Assembly: GCA_031270865.1 (NCBI GenBank)
Contig: JAISWI010000028.1
Span: forward strand, 1 to 48,909
From: Oscillospiraceae bacterium
Lineage (GTDB): Bacteria; Bacillota; Clostridia; Christensenellales; Aristaeellaceae
DNA length: 48,909 bases
Direction: 5' to 3'
The notes under the pieces were generated by a model that saw only the letters and a program-made list of their open reading frames with translations, had not been told where the DNA came from and ran no database searches. Positions 1 through 8,261 of the stretch are shown here, in pieces. A program made the translations under genes and the position numbers. Position 1 is the stretch's first letter. The number at the start of each line of letters is the position of its first letter.

Positions 1-34
1 TCGGCCATGGCATAACGCTTTCGGGGTATGTATC

Positions 35-1558
35 ATGCCAAATATAACGTTTCGCGGTGAGGACGGCGGGTTGATCCACGCGACCGCTCCCGACGGGCTG
101 ACCATCCTTGAGGCCGCGCGCGCCGCGGGCGCGCTCGTCGAGTCGCCGTGCGGCGGCTTGGGTAAATGCGGCAAGTGCCGCGTCCGGGTCGGCGGCGATT
201 GGCTGCTGGCGTGCCAGGCTCCCATCACGGACGGCATGGAGATATACATGCCCGACAGCGGGAAGGCGAACCGCCGCGTATCCATCGTCGCGGCGGGCGA
301 GTCGTTCGATTACCCTATAGACCCGTATGTTACAGGAAAACCAAACGCGCTGGGCATCGCCCTTGATATCGGCACAACCACTATGGTGGCTGAACTAATC
401 GAGCTTGCCACGGGCAGGCGCCTCGCCCGGCGAAGCGTCCTTAACCCGCAGACCGCCTACGCGCAGGATGTATTGGGGCGCGTGAGGTTCGCCTCGACGC
501 CGGAAGGGTTGGATTTACTGCGCGACTGCTTCATAAACGCGTTCATTGGGCTGCGCAACGGGCTGGCCCTAGACGCGTCGGCGCGTCTGTCGGACATACA
601 CGAGGTGGTGTACAGCGGGAACGCCGCCATGCTGCATCTGGCCGCGGGCGTCGATCCCTCGCCGCTTGGGAGATATCCCTACCGCGTGAATCTGACTGGC
701 GGGACGTATCTTCCCGCGCTAAGGCTCGGGCTGGCCGACGGCGCGACGATATACCTGCCGCCGTTCGTGTCGGCGTTCGTCGGCGCGGACATAACCTCCG
801 GCATGCTCGCGACCAGGCTGGCCGAACTGCCCGGCTCCACCCTCTTTATCGACATCGGCACGAATGGCGAGATCGCGTTCGCTCATGGCGGCGAGGTCGT
901 CGCAGCGTCGACCGCCGCCGGACCAGCGTTCGAGGGGATGAACATCGACTGCGGCGCGCGCGCCGCTCCAGGCGCGATTGAGCGCGTGACGATCCAAAGC
1001 GACGGTTCAGCGGATATAACAGTGATAGGCGGCGAGACAGCCACAGGCATTTGCGGCAGCGGACTGCTGGACGCCGTCGCCGAGCTGGTCCGCTCCGGCA
1101 TCGTCGGCAGGTCGGGACGCTTCGCTAGGCAGGGCGGCGGCATCGCCGGACCGCGCCAGCGCGAGGGCAAACCCGCTTACTTCCTGACGGACACGGTGTT
1201 CATCTCGCAGGGAGACATACGGCAGGTCCAACTGGCGAAGGGCGCCATCCGCTCCGGCATAGACGCGCTGCTGGACGCGCTGGGCGTCGAGCCTGGGCGC
1301 GTCGATCAGGCGCTCATCGCGGGATCATTCGGTTTCCACTTGAGGGAATCCAGCCTGCTCGGGCTGGGGATGCTGCCCGAAGCGTTTGCGGGCAAGGTGA
1401 GGTTTGTCGGCAACACGTCGCAGTCGGGGGCGGCGGCGTTCCTGCTGAATAAAGGATTCAGGGACCGCATGCGCGGCGTGACAAGCGCCGCTCGAGCGAT
1501 CGACCTGAACGACCTGCCGGATTTCAACAAGCGGTTCATCGACGCGCTAGGATTCTAG
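35..1558 (+). CDS. [2Fe-2S] ferredoxin-ASKHA corrinoid-activating protein (RACo-like, DUF4445)
   Basis: This 507-residue protein matches the reductive activators of corrinoid proteins, which use ATP to re-reduce inactive Co(II) cobalamin in methyltransferase systems. Residues 1-65 form a plant-type [2Fe-2S] domain with cysteines at about 39, 45, 48 and 60. The rest is an ASKHA-type ATPase region; a phosphate-1-like motif (ALDIGTTT) lies near residue 109 and a second glycine-rich motif (FIDIGTNGE) near 270. Length is near the family norm, perhaps missing a linker found in longer members. It is convergent with the corrinoid methyltransferase operon to its right and is the obvious repair partner for the cobalamin protein there. 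The start follows a weak GGGGT box, and the upstream promoter lies outside the window. Family assignment is firm. The partner is inferred from position. Confidence 0.9.
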   Translation: MPNITFRGEDGGLIHATAPDGLTILEAARAAGALVESPCGGLGKCGKCRVRVGGDWLLACQAPITDGMEIYMPDSGKANRRVSIVAAGESFDYPIDPYVTGKPNALGIALDIGTTTMVAELIELATGRRLARRSVLNPQTAYAQDVLGRVRFASTPEGLDLLRDCFINAFIGLRNGLALDASARLSDIHEVVYSGNAAMLHLAAGVDPSPLGRYPYRVNLTGGTYLPALRLGLADGATIYLPPFVSAFVGADITSGMLATRLAELPGSTLFIDIGTNGEIAFAHGGEVVAASTAAGPAFEGMNIDCGARAAPGAIERVTIQSDGSADITVIGGETATGICGSGLLDAVAELVRSGIVGRSGRFARQGGGIAGPRQREGKPAYFLTDTVFISQGDIRQVQLAKGAIRSGIDALLDALGVEPGRVDQALIAGSFGFHLRESSLLGLGMLPEAFAGKVRFVGNTSQSGAAAFLLNKGFRDRMRGVTSAARAIDLNDLPDFNKRFIDALGF

Positions 1559-1598
1559 GGCGCGGCGCGTCCATGGCCGGACATTCGCCCCCCAACCG

Positions 1599-2441
1599 TC
1601 AGATAACGGCGGCTGGATGAATCCTCCCCGAAACGCCGGCGATGCCCCCGTCGTCCTTGCCCCCGGACTGCTCGGCGTTCCGCAGCAATTCCCATACCCG
1701 GTGGAACAGCGCGACAAACTCTGGCGTGTTCCTGATGGTCCCGACGCGGCGCGGGCGAGGGAGGTTGATGTCCACAATCTCCTTTACCTGTCCCGGCGAG
1801 CGGCTCATGACCGCGACTCGGTCCGCCAGCCCGACCGCCTCCTCTATGCTGTGCGTAACGAATATCACCGTCTTGCCCGTCTTTTCCCAGATGGACAGCA
1901 GCTCATCCTGCATGACCTCGCGGGTCTGCGCGTCCACCGCCGCGAACGGCTCGTCCATCATCAATATCGCTGGGTCATAGGCCAGTATCCGCGCGATCGC
2001 GGTACGCTGCTGCATGCCGCCCGATAGCTCGTATGGGTAATGATTCTCAAACCCGACAAGGTCCACAAGCTTGATGTAGTAATCCGACATCTCCCGTCGG
2101 CTGGCCTTGGGTATCCCCTTAACCTCAAGGCCGAACTCGATGTTCCCCCGCACAGTCCTCCACGGGAACAGCGCGTAGCCCTGCAGGACGATCCCGCGGT
2201 CCAGCGACGGCCCGCCAATGGGCTTGCCGTCTATCAGAACGCGCCCCTCGTCCGGCTTGGCCAGGCCGATCAGCAGGTCCAGCAGCGTGGACTTGCCGCA
2301 CCCGGACGGCCCGACGATGGTCACAAACTCGCCCTGCCGGACAGTCAGGCTGAAATCCTTCAGCGCGTAGAACCTTTCGGACTTGCCGCCCTTCTTGCTG
2401 TAAGAGCGGCTGAGGTTCTGAATTTCGATCTTATCAGGCAT
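1599..2441 (-). CDS. NitT/TauT-type ABC transporter ATP-binding protein (SsuB/TauB-like)
   Basis: This is the ATPase of a nitrate/sulfonate/taurine-class importer. Counting from the preferred start, Walker A (GPSGCGKST) is at 44-52, the Q-loop Gln at 87, the signature LSGGMQQR at 139-146, Walker B (ILMMDEP) at 159-165 and the switch His at 197. The start at 2441 was chosen because GGAGG lies five bases upstream; the longer frame adds only four residues across that site. At 280 residues it is slightly longer than typical SsuB. It is the last gene of the minus-strand operon, separated from the preceding methyltransferase gene by about 85 bases carrying a copy of the dispersed repeat. It should energise the two permeases encoded at 5507-7209. 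Confidence 0.93.
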   Translation of the reverse strand: MPDKIEIQNLSRSYSKKGGKSERFYALKDFSLTVRQGEFVTIVGPSGCGKSTLLDLLIGLAKPDEGRVLIDGKPIGGPSLDRGIVLQGYALFPWRTVRGNIEFGLEVKGIPKASRREMSDYYIKLVDLVGFENHYPYELSGGMQQRTAIARILAYDPAILMMDEPFAAVDAQTREVMQDELLSIWEKTGKTVIFVTHSIEEAVGLADRVAVMSRSPGQVKEIVDINLPRPRRVGTIRNTPEFVALFHRVWELLRNAEQSGGKDDGGIAGVSGRIHPAAVI

Positions 2442-2470
2442 GTTAACCTCCATTTATAGTTATCCAGCGT

Positions 2471-2525
2471 GAAAGCGCGGACAGATTCGCGAATACGCCG
2501 CGTTCCAAGCCGGGCGGCTATAGCC
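2471..2525 (+). repeat. Dispersed hairpin repeat, copy 1
   Basis: This intergenic segment shares a motif of about 45 bases with segments near 9370-9408 and 17405-17450, and with an inverted copy near 17222-17266. It contains the perfect palindrome ATTCGCGAAT, a CGCGG...CCGCG stem, and then a CAAG..GGGCGGCTATA tail. Here it fills the gap between the UroD-like gene and the ABC ATPase gene. The match was made by eye, so the boundaries are approximate. Confidence 0.55.
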
Positions 2526-2526
2526 C

Positions 2527-3543
2527 TCACGCGTCCTTTACCGCGTCGGTAAACGTCCGGATATTGGCAAGCGGCGTGGATGTGCTAAGCCCGCACGCCG
2601 GCGCGATGATATCGACGCCGCCGCGCAGGAGCGCTTCAGCGCCCCGGGCGACCTGTTCCGTGGAACCATCCTGCAGCAGGAACGTGCTCAGGTTCCCCAT
2701 TGTGTTAAGCCCGGGGCAGGCCTGTTTCAGCGATCGCGGGCTTACCATCGCGTCGACGCTCAGCGCGTCGCCATGGAACAGCGCGGCAAGGCGCGTGACC
2801 GCGTCCAGCTTCCCGCATATGTGGATGACGACGGGTTTGCCCATCGCGTGGACGGCGTCCGCCAGCCTGTTGATGTACCTAAGCGCGTACTCCTCGAACA
2901 TCCTGGGGCCGAGGATCTCGCCCGTGGCCGTAGGGTCGGCGATGGATATAACGTCCGCTCCGCTCTGCGCGAGTATGCCGGCGTACCCGATAAGCCAATC
3001 CGTCACGCTGTCTATGACGCGATGCGCGTCCCGCCGCTCCTTGACCAGCTGCTTTAGGAACATCATCGGCTCGACGAGCGACGCCGCCGCGCTGATCGGC
3101 CCGGTAACGCTCCCTATCACCGGGATATCGCCGCCGGATAACGCGCTCAGCGCGTCCGCGACGACCCCTACCCGCCCGTCACGACCGGCATGGACGCCGC
3201 GCGGCAAGGCCTCAACCACGCTGGGATACCGCTCGGCCCTGATCTTAGGCTCACACTCCATCGATCCGTAATCGATCCCGCTGCCCAGCGCCTCGGCCTC
3301 GACCGTCATGCAGAATGGCGCCCCATAGTTCTCAAAGCCTGTCAGTTCGGCTACGCTGGCGGCAAGCGCGGCCATCTCCGCGCTGTCGGTATGCCCCTTA
3401 GGGAGAGCGCGCCCGCCGCGCTCCATGACCTCGACGGTCGCGGCGTTCATCATGCCGCCGGGACAGACCACGGGACAGCGATCGACGCTCTGGCCGTTCA
3501 GCTTGCGCAGCAGTCGTTCCTTCGGGGAAATGTCAGCGCCCAT
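2527..3543 (-). CDS. UroD/MtaA-family corrinoid-dependent methyltransferase (second copy)
   Basis: This 338-residue protein has the uroporphyrinogen-decarboxylase fold used by MtaA/MtbA/CmuA-type methyltransferases. The zinc/thiol-activating signature is visible: His241-x-Cys243-Gly and a C-terminal Cys317 in an ACGLST context. These residues are absent from true haem-pathway UroD, so methyl transfer to or from a corrinoid is favoured over decarboxylation. The start at 3543 (MGADIS) overlaps the end of the DUF1638 gene by 11 bases, which suggests translational coupling. It may be the second methyltransferase, moving the methyl group from the corrinoid protein to an acceptor, while the paralogue at 7206-8261 demethylates the substrate. 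Which protein does which step cannot be decided from sequence. Confidence 0.87.
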   Translation of the reverse strand: MGADISPKERLLRKLNGQSVDRCPVVCPGGMMNAATVEVMERGGRALPKGHTDSAEMAALAASVAELTGFENYGAPFCMTVEAEALGSGIDYGSMECEPKIRAERYPSVVEALPRGVHAGRDGRVGVVADALSALSGGDIPVIGSVTGPISAAASLVEPMMFLKQLVKERRDAHRVIDSVTDWLIGYAGILAQSGADVISIADPTATGEILGPRMFEEYALRYINRLADAVHAMGKPVVIHICGKLDAVTRLAALFHGDALSVDAMVSPRSLKQACPGLNTMGNLSTFLLQDGSTEQVARGAEALLRGGVDIIAPACGLSTSTPLANIRTFTDAVKDA

Positions 3544-4291
3544 AATCCACCAGCCTCTCGTCATAGGTCAGGATGATCCGGCGTCCGGGCGGGACGACCA
3601 GGAAGCGCTCGTCGTCCCAATCGCCGTCAAGGAAGCGGCGCATCCACGCGCTGTCGCCCTCCAGCGTGTCGAAGGCCCAGCCGTTATACTCGGCGCACGC
3701 GCGGCAGCGCCTTTCGGCCTCCGCTTGTATGTCCGTTCCGCTGAACTCGCCCCATCTGATAAATGTCGTCCCGCTGTAATTATCCTTCCACCGCTCGGAC
3801 GCGGACAGCAGCTTCGCCGCGCGTTCAGCGCCGTAGCGTTTGGTGAAACCGGCGAGCGCCGCGGCCGCGCGCCGTCCATCCGGGAGGAAACAGTTCTCCG
3901 CCCACGACGCGTTGCTCCAGAACGTTCCCTTATGGTTAAAGAAGTAATCGCTGTAACGCTCACGCGATCCCAGGAACAGCGACACGCAGTCATGCGCCTT
4001 GGGGAGGACCAGCGTATGCCGCGCGGAGCTGAGGCCCTCCACACAGTTGGAGCACAGCGCGTACCCCAGCAGTATCGCGTCGAACGAGCCGCCGTCCGGC
4101 GGATAGTTCGTGTGGATATCCGTCATGCTGTCCACGGCGTCGATCTCCGCTTGAAGGACGCCGCGCAGCCTATCGGGGTGGGCGTGAAGCCCCTGCCGAA
4201 GGTATGTGACGTCGAAATAATGGGGCGATCGGGCGGTAAGGAGCGAAACCTCCCGGTAGAATATCTTGCAGGAGATCATCTTCATGTTCAC
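3533..4291 (-). CDS. DUF1638 domain-containing protein
   Basis: The protein matches DUF1638, a family of unknown function that commonly accompanies corrinoid methyltransferase genes. Visible hallmarks are a Cys-containing N-terminus (ISCKIF), the central ALCSNCVEGL segment and the motif KAHDCVSLFLG followed by SRERY. The conserved His and Cys residues could bind metal or a thiol-reactive ligand; that is inference. The preferred start is a GTG at 4291, six bases after GGGAGTCC, although ATG at 4285 is also possible. The longest open frame adds residues lacking family similarity. It sits between the binding-protein gene and the second UroD-like gene and overlaps the latter, so it is co-translated with the methyltransferase pathway. 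Confidence 0.8.
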   Translation of the reverse strand: MNMKMISCKIFYREVSLLTARSPHYFDVTYLRQGLHAHPDRLRGVLQAEIDAVDSMTDIHTNYPPDGGSFDAILLGYALCSNCVEGLSSARHTLVLPKAHDCVSLFLGSRERYSDYFFNHKGTFWSNASWAENCFLPDGRRAAAALAGFTKRYGAERAAKLLSASERWKDNYSGTTFIRWGEFSGTDIQAEAERRCRACAEYNGWAFDTLEGDSAWMRRFLDGDWDDERFLVVPPGRRIILTYDERLVDYGR

Positions 4292-4376
4292 GACGGACTC
4301 CCCCCCTGCCGCCCGGGGGAAGGCGCCCCTCACGCCTCCCCCCGGAAATGGATCGCGGTACCCCCGTTGACGGATG

Positions 4377-5396
4377 TTACGGAAGCTCAGGCTCGAACTG
4401 GAACGTCACAAGATCCTGAACGGTCACCTGGCCTTCGTCGAGAGCGCCGGAGTTTACCAGATCGTCGATCCATGGCTGGATGTAGCTGACGGGGATGCCG
4501 TCGCCGGTATAGTACCAGTGATTCGCCCGGACCTCCTGCTGGATGTGCTCGGCAGTCCATTGCGCAGTCTCGACTGGATGCTCGTTCGCCCACGCCTGCG
4601 CCTTCTTAAGCGCGTTGACGAACCGCCGCACGTTCTCCGGATAGGACTCGATATACTCCTGCGTGAACGCTACAAGGTACGATCCGGCGGCCGGCCCCAG
4701 GCCGGAGTCGAAGCTGTCGGCGATGAGCTTGTATCCGCTCTCGTCGGCGATGTAGTAGAACGGCGGGTGGATGAACACGAAGTCCAGGTCGCCCTGCTCC
4801 AACGCTTGAAGCGCGGCGGCCGTGGAATCCAGCGTCACCCATTCGATGCGGCTCGCGTCAAGGCCGTTGTAGGTGAATATGCTGCTCAATATGAACGTTG
4901 TGCAGCTGGGCACGGTGCCGTTTATCTTGAGCTTCTGGCCGGGCTTGTAGTCCGCGATATCCGCAAGCGCGGCGATCGCGTCGTTTGTCTTGGACGCGTA
5001 CAGGCGCATGTGGCGCGTCGTGGGATCGGCGTCCTCCGGCGGGTCCACGATGTTCAGCGAGACCGCCTTAACCGGGGCGCCTTCGGCGACGTACGTCGCG
5101 AACTGGTTGGGATGAACCTCGAACACGTCGTTCGTGCCGCTTAGTATGGCGGCGATGGCCGTGTTTCCGGAACCCAGCTCACCCGTATACTCGATGGTCA
5201 CGCCTTCCTCGGCGAAGAACCCCGCCTTGTCCGCGACAACATACGGCGCGGCGGTGCATTCCAGCCTGCTGTTCGTGCGGATGGTAATGAAGTCTTCAGG
5301 AGCGTAAGCGGCTGACGCCATCACGGGGACGCATACCATGATAAGCGCGAGTGACAGGACGATCAGCTTTACGGCAGCGCGGTTAGGATTGTTCAT
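4377..5396 (-). CDS. NitT/TauT-type ABC substrate-binding protein (NMT1/SsuA-like)
   Basis: This extracytoplasmic binding protein of 339 residues captures the substrate for the adjacent permeases. It begins with a signal peptide: a basic start, a hydrophobic core and a cleavage site near ASAAYA. No lipobox Cys is present. The mature part has the NMT1-like pattern, including AGFFAEEGV followed by a GS/NT ligand-loop segment and SGTNDVFEVHPNQF. The start at 5396 is set by GGAGGGACCCC upstream; the first ATG of the longer frame lies before that site. Homologues bind small anions such as sulfonates, pyrimidine precursors or bicarbonate, so the ligand class remains open. Its operon mates suggest a methylated compound. 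Confidence 0.9.
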   Translation of the reverse strand: MNNPNRAAVKLIVLSLALIMVCVPVMASAAYAPEDFITIRTNSRLECTAAPYVVADKAGFFAEEGVTIEYTGELGSGNTAIAAILSGTNDVFEVHPNQFATYVAEGAPVKAVSLNIVDPPEDADPTTRHMRLYASKTNDAIAALADIADYKPGQKLKINGTVPSCTTFILSSIFTYNGLDASRIEWVTLDSTAAALQALEQGDLDFVFIHPPFYYIADESGYKLIADSFDSGLGPAAGSYLVAFTQEYIESYPENVRRFVNALKKAQAWANEHPVETAQWTAEHIQQEVRANHWYYTGDGIPVSYIQPWIDDLVNSGALDEGQVTVQDLVTFQFEPELP

Positions 5397-5506
5397 GGGG
5401 TCCCTCCTCATCAAATTTGTTTATACTAATCCTCCGTTAACGCCATTCATCCTCGAATACGTGGAGTTTCAGGCGTTTTGGAGAAAAGTATCGGGGTTAT
5501 AGTCAT

Positions 5507-6277
5507 TCAGCGGAAAGCCGCCGTTTTCCATGTCAGGAAACGTTTCTCCAGCCTGGTAAAGACATAGTTCAGCAGTATCGCCAGCAATGTTATATACAGT
5601 ACGGAACCATACAGCAGGTTAAGGTTGTACAGCGCGTTCTTGCGCATGTAGTACCATCCCAGCCCGGACGACGAGCCGTACGTTTCAGCCGCGACGATCA
5701 TGAAGAACGCGACCCTCGCGCCCAGCTTCAGCCCCGTGAACACGCTGGGCAGCACAAACGGGAATATCACGCTTCGGAAGACCTTGAAGCGGTTCGCGCC
5801 CATCGACCTCGCGGCGCGTACCAGGCTCACGTCAACGCTCTTGGCGGCCTCCTGCGTGGTCGTAAGGATCGGCCACAGGCATACCCAGAACACCAGCGCG
5901 ACCTTCTCCTTGGTGTCGATGCCGAAGAAGATCATGAATATCGGAATCAGCGCGAAGGGATTGAGCTTCTCGCAGACCCTAAAGAACGGGAGCAGCCAGC
6001 GTTCCAGCCGCTTGAAGTATGTCCCCAGCAGGAAGCCCAGCGTGTTCCCGACGGCAGCCGCCAGCCCGAACCCCGCGCCGATGCGTCCCATGCTGACCAG
6101 TGTCTGGTATCCCAGGCGTTCCTTCTTGCTGAACAACGCGCTTAGCGTGGCCGGGATAACCGACGTCGGCGGCTTCAGCGAGCCTTTGGGCGCGAACCTC
6201 GCCCCGAACTCCCACAGCGCGAAGAACGCGATGATGGGTATAGCGGATATAACGACGCGCTTAATCTTTGCGTTCAT
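5507..6277 (-). CDS. NitT/TauT-type ABC permease (SsuC/TauC-like), downstream copy
   Basis: This is a 256-residue binding-protein-dependent transport permease with a hydrophobic N-terminus and about six predicted membrane segments. The cytoplasmic EAA loop that docks on the ATPase is visible as RSMGANRFKVFRSVIFP. It probably forms a heterodimeric pore with the permease at 6424-7209. The first codons (MNAKIKR) are the part duplicated in the 50-bp tandem array immediately upstream, so its translation probably depends on ribosomes arriving from the last mini-ORF through an ATGA overlap at 6274-6277. Confidence 0.92.
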   Translation of the reverse strand: MNAKIKRVVISAIPIIAFFALWEFGARFAPKGSLKPPTSVIPATLSALFSKKERLGYQTLVSMGRIGAGFGLAAAVGNTLGFLLGTYFKRLERWLLPFFRVCEKLNPFALIPIFMIFFGIDTKEKVALVFWVCLWPILTTTQEAAKSVDVSLVRAARSMGANRFKVFRSVIFPFVLPSVFTGLKLGARVAFFMIVAAETYGSSSGLGWYYMRKNALYNLNLLYGSVLYITLLAILLNYVFTRLEKRFLTWKTAAFR

Positions 6278-6327
6278 ATAGACAAATCCTCATCCGAAAC
6301 ACGCTTACGCTTAATCTTCGCGTTCAT
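6274..6327 (-). CDS. Mini-ORF 3 of junction repeat (17 aa)
   Basis: It reads MNAKIKRKRVSDEDLSI and then TGA. Its start overlaps the stop of mini-ORF 2 and its stop overlaps the permease start at 6277, both as ATGA. A GGATGAGG box inside it serves the next start. The open frame is certain; translation is inferred. Confidence 0.45.
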   Translation of the reverse strand: MNAKIKRKRVSDEDLSI

Positions 6328-6377
6328 ATAGACAAACCCTCATCCGGAACACGCTTACGCTTAATCTTCGCGTTCAT
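6324..6377 (-). CDS. Mini-ORF 2 of junction repeat (17 aa)
   Basis: It reads MNAKIKRKRVPDEGLSI and then TGA. It is coupled by ATGA overlaps at both ends to its neighbours in the tandem array. It differs from the other units at a few positions, yet all three frames are intact. Confidence 0.45.
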   Translation of the reverse strand: MNAKIKRKRVPDEGLSI

Positions 6378-6427
6378 ACGGACAAACCCTCATCCGAAAC
6401 ACGCTTACGCTTAATCTTCGCGTTCAT
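6374..6427 (-). CDS. Mini-ORF 1 of junction repeat (17 aa)
   Basis: It reads MNAKIKRKRVSDEGLSV and then TGA. Its ATG overlaps the stop codon of the upstream permease gene (6424-6426), so a ribosome finishing that gene can re-initiate here. It is a fusion of the downstream permease N-terminus to the upstream permease C-terminus created by tandem duplication. Confidence 0.45.
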   Translation of the reverse strand: MNAKIKRKRVSDEGLSV

Positions 6428-7209
6428 ACGGACAAATCCTCATCTGGAACACGCTTCCACTTTACGACATTTTTCTCCAATTTTACCATCGCCCAGTTGA
6501 GCGCGACGCCCAGCGCCGCGACAAGGAACGCGCCCAGGTAGACGCGGTTGATCTTGGCCATCCTGCTGGAGTTGGAGATGAACCAGCCGATACCCTCCTT
6601 GCCGCCCATGGTCTCCGCGCCGATCAGTATAAGGAAGCAGTTCGTCATGCCCAGGCGAACCCCGCGCGTCAGGTTCGGGAACACGCCGGGGACGACGACC
6701 TTGAAGAACAGGAACAGCGGCCTCGCGCCCATGGCCCTGGCCGCGCGGATCAGGCTGGGGTCTATATCCTGTATGCCCTGTATGGTCGAGAACAGCAGCG
6801 GCCACATGCCGGACCAGAACACGATGATTATGATCGCCCTCTCGCCCACCCCGATGAACAGCGCGACGACCGGGTAAAGGATATACGGCGGTATCTGCGA
6901 GAGGAACTGCATCAGCGCCCGGAGCGCGGCGGCGGCCTTTGGCGCGGCGCCGCCCAGCAGGAACGCAAGGGGTAAACCCACGGCAGCGCAGACCAGGAAC
7001 CCTGCCAGCACCCTGCGAAAACTGACGAGGATATGCGTCGCCACCGTTAGGAGGCTAACCTCGCTCTTGGTGAGGATTGTCGAGGGCGGCGGGATATACG
7101 TCGGATTCGTCCAGCCGAGCGACGGCGCTATCTGCCATATAACCAGTATGGCGATAAGGATATAATACCCCGACAGCCTGTCGTTCAGGGCGGTAAGGAA
7201 CCGTTTCAT
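6424..7209 (-). CDS. NitT/TauT-type ABC permease, upstream copy
   Basis: This 261-residue inner-membrane permease has about six hydrophobic segments and the EAA loop ARAMGARPLFLFFKVVVPG, so it belongs to the same family as the permease at 5507-6277. The pair presumably forms the translocation pore for the substrate delivered by the binding protein at 4377-5396. It overlaps the preceding methyltransferase gene by four bases, tying transporter translation to the methyl-transfer enzymes. Its last residues (KRVPDEDLSV) are copied in each mini-ORF of the 50-bp array. Confidence 0.92.
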   Translation of the reverse strand: MKRFLTALNDRLSGYYILIAILVIWQIAPSLGWTNPTYIPPPSTILTKSEVSLLTVATHILVSFRRVLAGFLVCAAVGLPLAFLLGGAAPKAAAALRALMQFLSQIPPYILYPVVALFIGVGERAIIIIVFWSGMWPLLFSTIQGIQDIDPSLIRAARAMGARPLFLFFKVVVPGVFPNLTRGVRLGMTNCFLILIGAETMGGKEGIGWFISNSSRMAKINRVYLGAFLVAALGVALNWAMVKLEKNVVKWKRVPDEDLSV

Positions 7210-8261
7210 GGCCGCCTCCCTGTATGGGCATACGGCGCCGGAGCCCGCGACCTGGCGAACGCGTTCACGGCGTCGATGTTCTCCAGCGGGGTATGCTGGG
7301 GTATGCCGCAGCCCGGCATGATGATATACGGATAACCTTCAAGACTGTCCGCGATCGCCCCATACTCGCGGCGAAGGGATTCGGGGCTGCCCGTGAGTAT
7401 GGAAGTGGCGGGATCGGCGTTGCCGCCGATTATCACGCGCCCGTCGAGGATCCCCGCCGCGCGGAGTATATCAACCTTGTAATCCACCGAAAGGGCGTCG
7501 GTGAGCGTGTCGGGGATCAGGTCGACGCGGTCGTTTATGTCGCCGCAGATGTGAAGCTGGGTCTTAAGCCCCCGGGACCTATACCATTCATACGTTTTGC
7601 GCAGGTATGGCAGCGAGAATTCCTCGAACGCGCGCTTTGATATCAGGTCGCCGCTGGAGGTCGGGTCCGCGCCGCCGCCGTAAGTAGCGCCCAGGTCGAT
7701 GAACCCGCCAACAAGCGATTTGTAGAACTCGAGCGTAAAATCCAGCAGCGCGTATACCGCCTGTTTATCCTTGACGACCGCGCGCATCAGCCGCTCCGCG
7801 CCGTAGAACAGCCCGGCCTGCGTGAATATCCCCCACGAACCCGTCTGGATATGGTATTCGCCGCCCGCCAGCGCGACGATATGCCTAGCGGTTTCCAGCG
7901 CGGTCTGGTAGTAATGGTATTGCCGGACTTTACCAATATCCACCTTGTCGAGGTCGGCGATGGACTTAACCAGCGGCTCCTCAACATCCGCCGGGCCGTG
8001 GGCGCGGAACTTGATCTTCCCGCCCAGCGCGGCGACCGCGACGGTCCCGCCCAGCCCGATATGCAGGAAATCCCCGCCATGCTCCTTCGCGGTGTCATAG
8101 CTGAACCTGGCCTGTTCAGCGGGCGGCAGGTTCATGAACCGCTCCATGGTATAGCCCGCGCGGTACACGGCGACCGACTGCGCGCTGAACGTCGACGGGT
8201 ACCGGTCGGGCGCGGCGCGGTCGAATACGCTGTCGATAACCTGTTTGGGTGATTGGCTCAT
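7206..8261 (-). CDS. UroD/MtaA-family corrinoid-dependent methyltransferase (first copy)
   Basis: This 351-residue member of the UroD/MtaA superfamily is encoded directly after the corrinoid protein, overlapping it by four bases (ATGA). The metal-binding signature is His237-x-Cys239-Gly plus Cys318 in a PGCGIPQHTP context, as in methyl-transferring members rather than haem-synthesis UroD. A glycine-rich segment around 190-203 (GATYGGGADPTSSGD) is where family members hold substrate. Being first after the cobalamin protein, it is the better candidate for substrate demethylation, but this is inference. No MttB/MtgB-like or MtrH-like protein is present, so the two UroD-like proteins appear to supply both transfer steps. 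Confidence 0.88.
   Translation of the reverse strand: MSQSPKQVIDSVFDRAAPDRYPSTFSAQSVAVYRAGYTMERFMNLPPAEQARFSYDTAKEHGGDFLHIGLGGTVAVAALGGKIKFRAHGPADVEEPLVKSIADLDKVDIGKVRQYHYYQTALETARHIVALAGGEYHIQTGSWGIFTQAGLFYGAERLMRAVVKDKQAVYALLDFTLEFYKSLVGGFIDLGATYGGGADPTSSGDLISKRAFEEFSLPYLRKTYEWYRSRGLKTQLHICGDINDRVDLIPDTLTDALSVDYKVDILRAAGILDGRVIIGGNADPATSILTGSPESLRREYGAIADSLEGYPYIIMPGCGIPQHTPLENIDAVNAFARSRAPAPYAHTGRRP

Larger units (their letters stand above)
6261..6460. repeat. 50-bp tandem repeat spanning a gene junction (about four copies)
   Basis: TTAATCTTCG/TTAATCTTTG recurs at 6261, 6311, 6361 and 6411, an exact 50-bp period, with only a few substitutions between units. Read on the minus strand, each unit contains the end of the upstream permease gene (RVPDEDLSV, stop), a GATGAGG ribosome-binding-like box and the start of the downstream permease gene (ATG AAC GCG AAG ATT AAG). 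The array therefore arose by duplicating the permease-permease junction. There are no unique spacers, so it is not CRISPR. Confidence 0.95.

Noticed and set aside
6261..6460. CRISPR array, because of regular 50-bp periodicity.
   Set aside because: Units are contiguous with no unique spacers, and they correspond exactly to the ends of two flanking genes.
2527..8261. The two UroD-family proteins as haem-biosynthesis uroporphyrinogen decarboxylases.
   Set aside because: Both carry the His-x-Cys-Gly and late Cys metal site of methyltransferases and sit with a cobalamin protein; no other haem gene is present.
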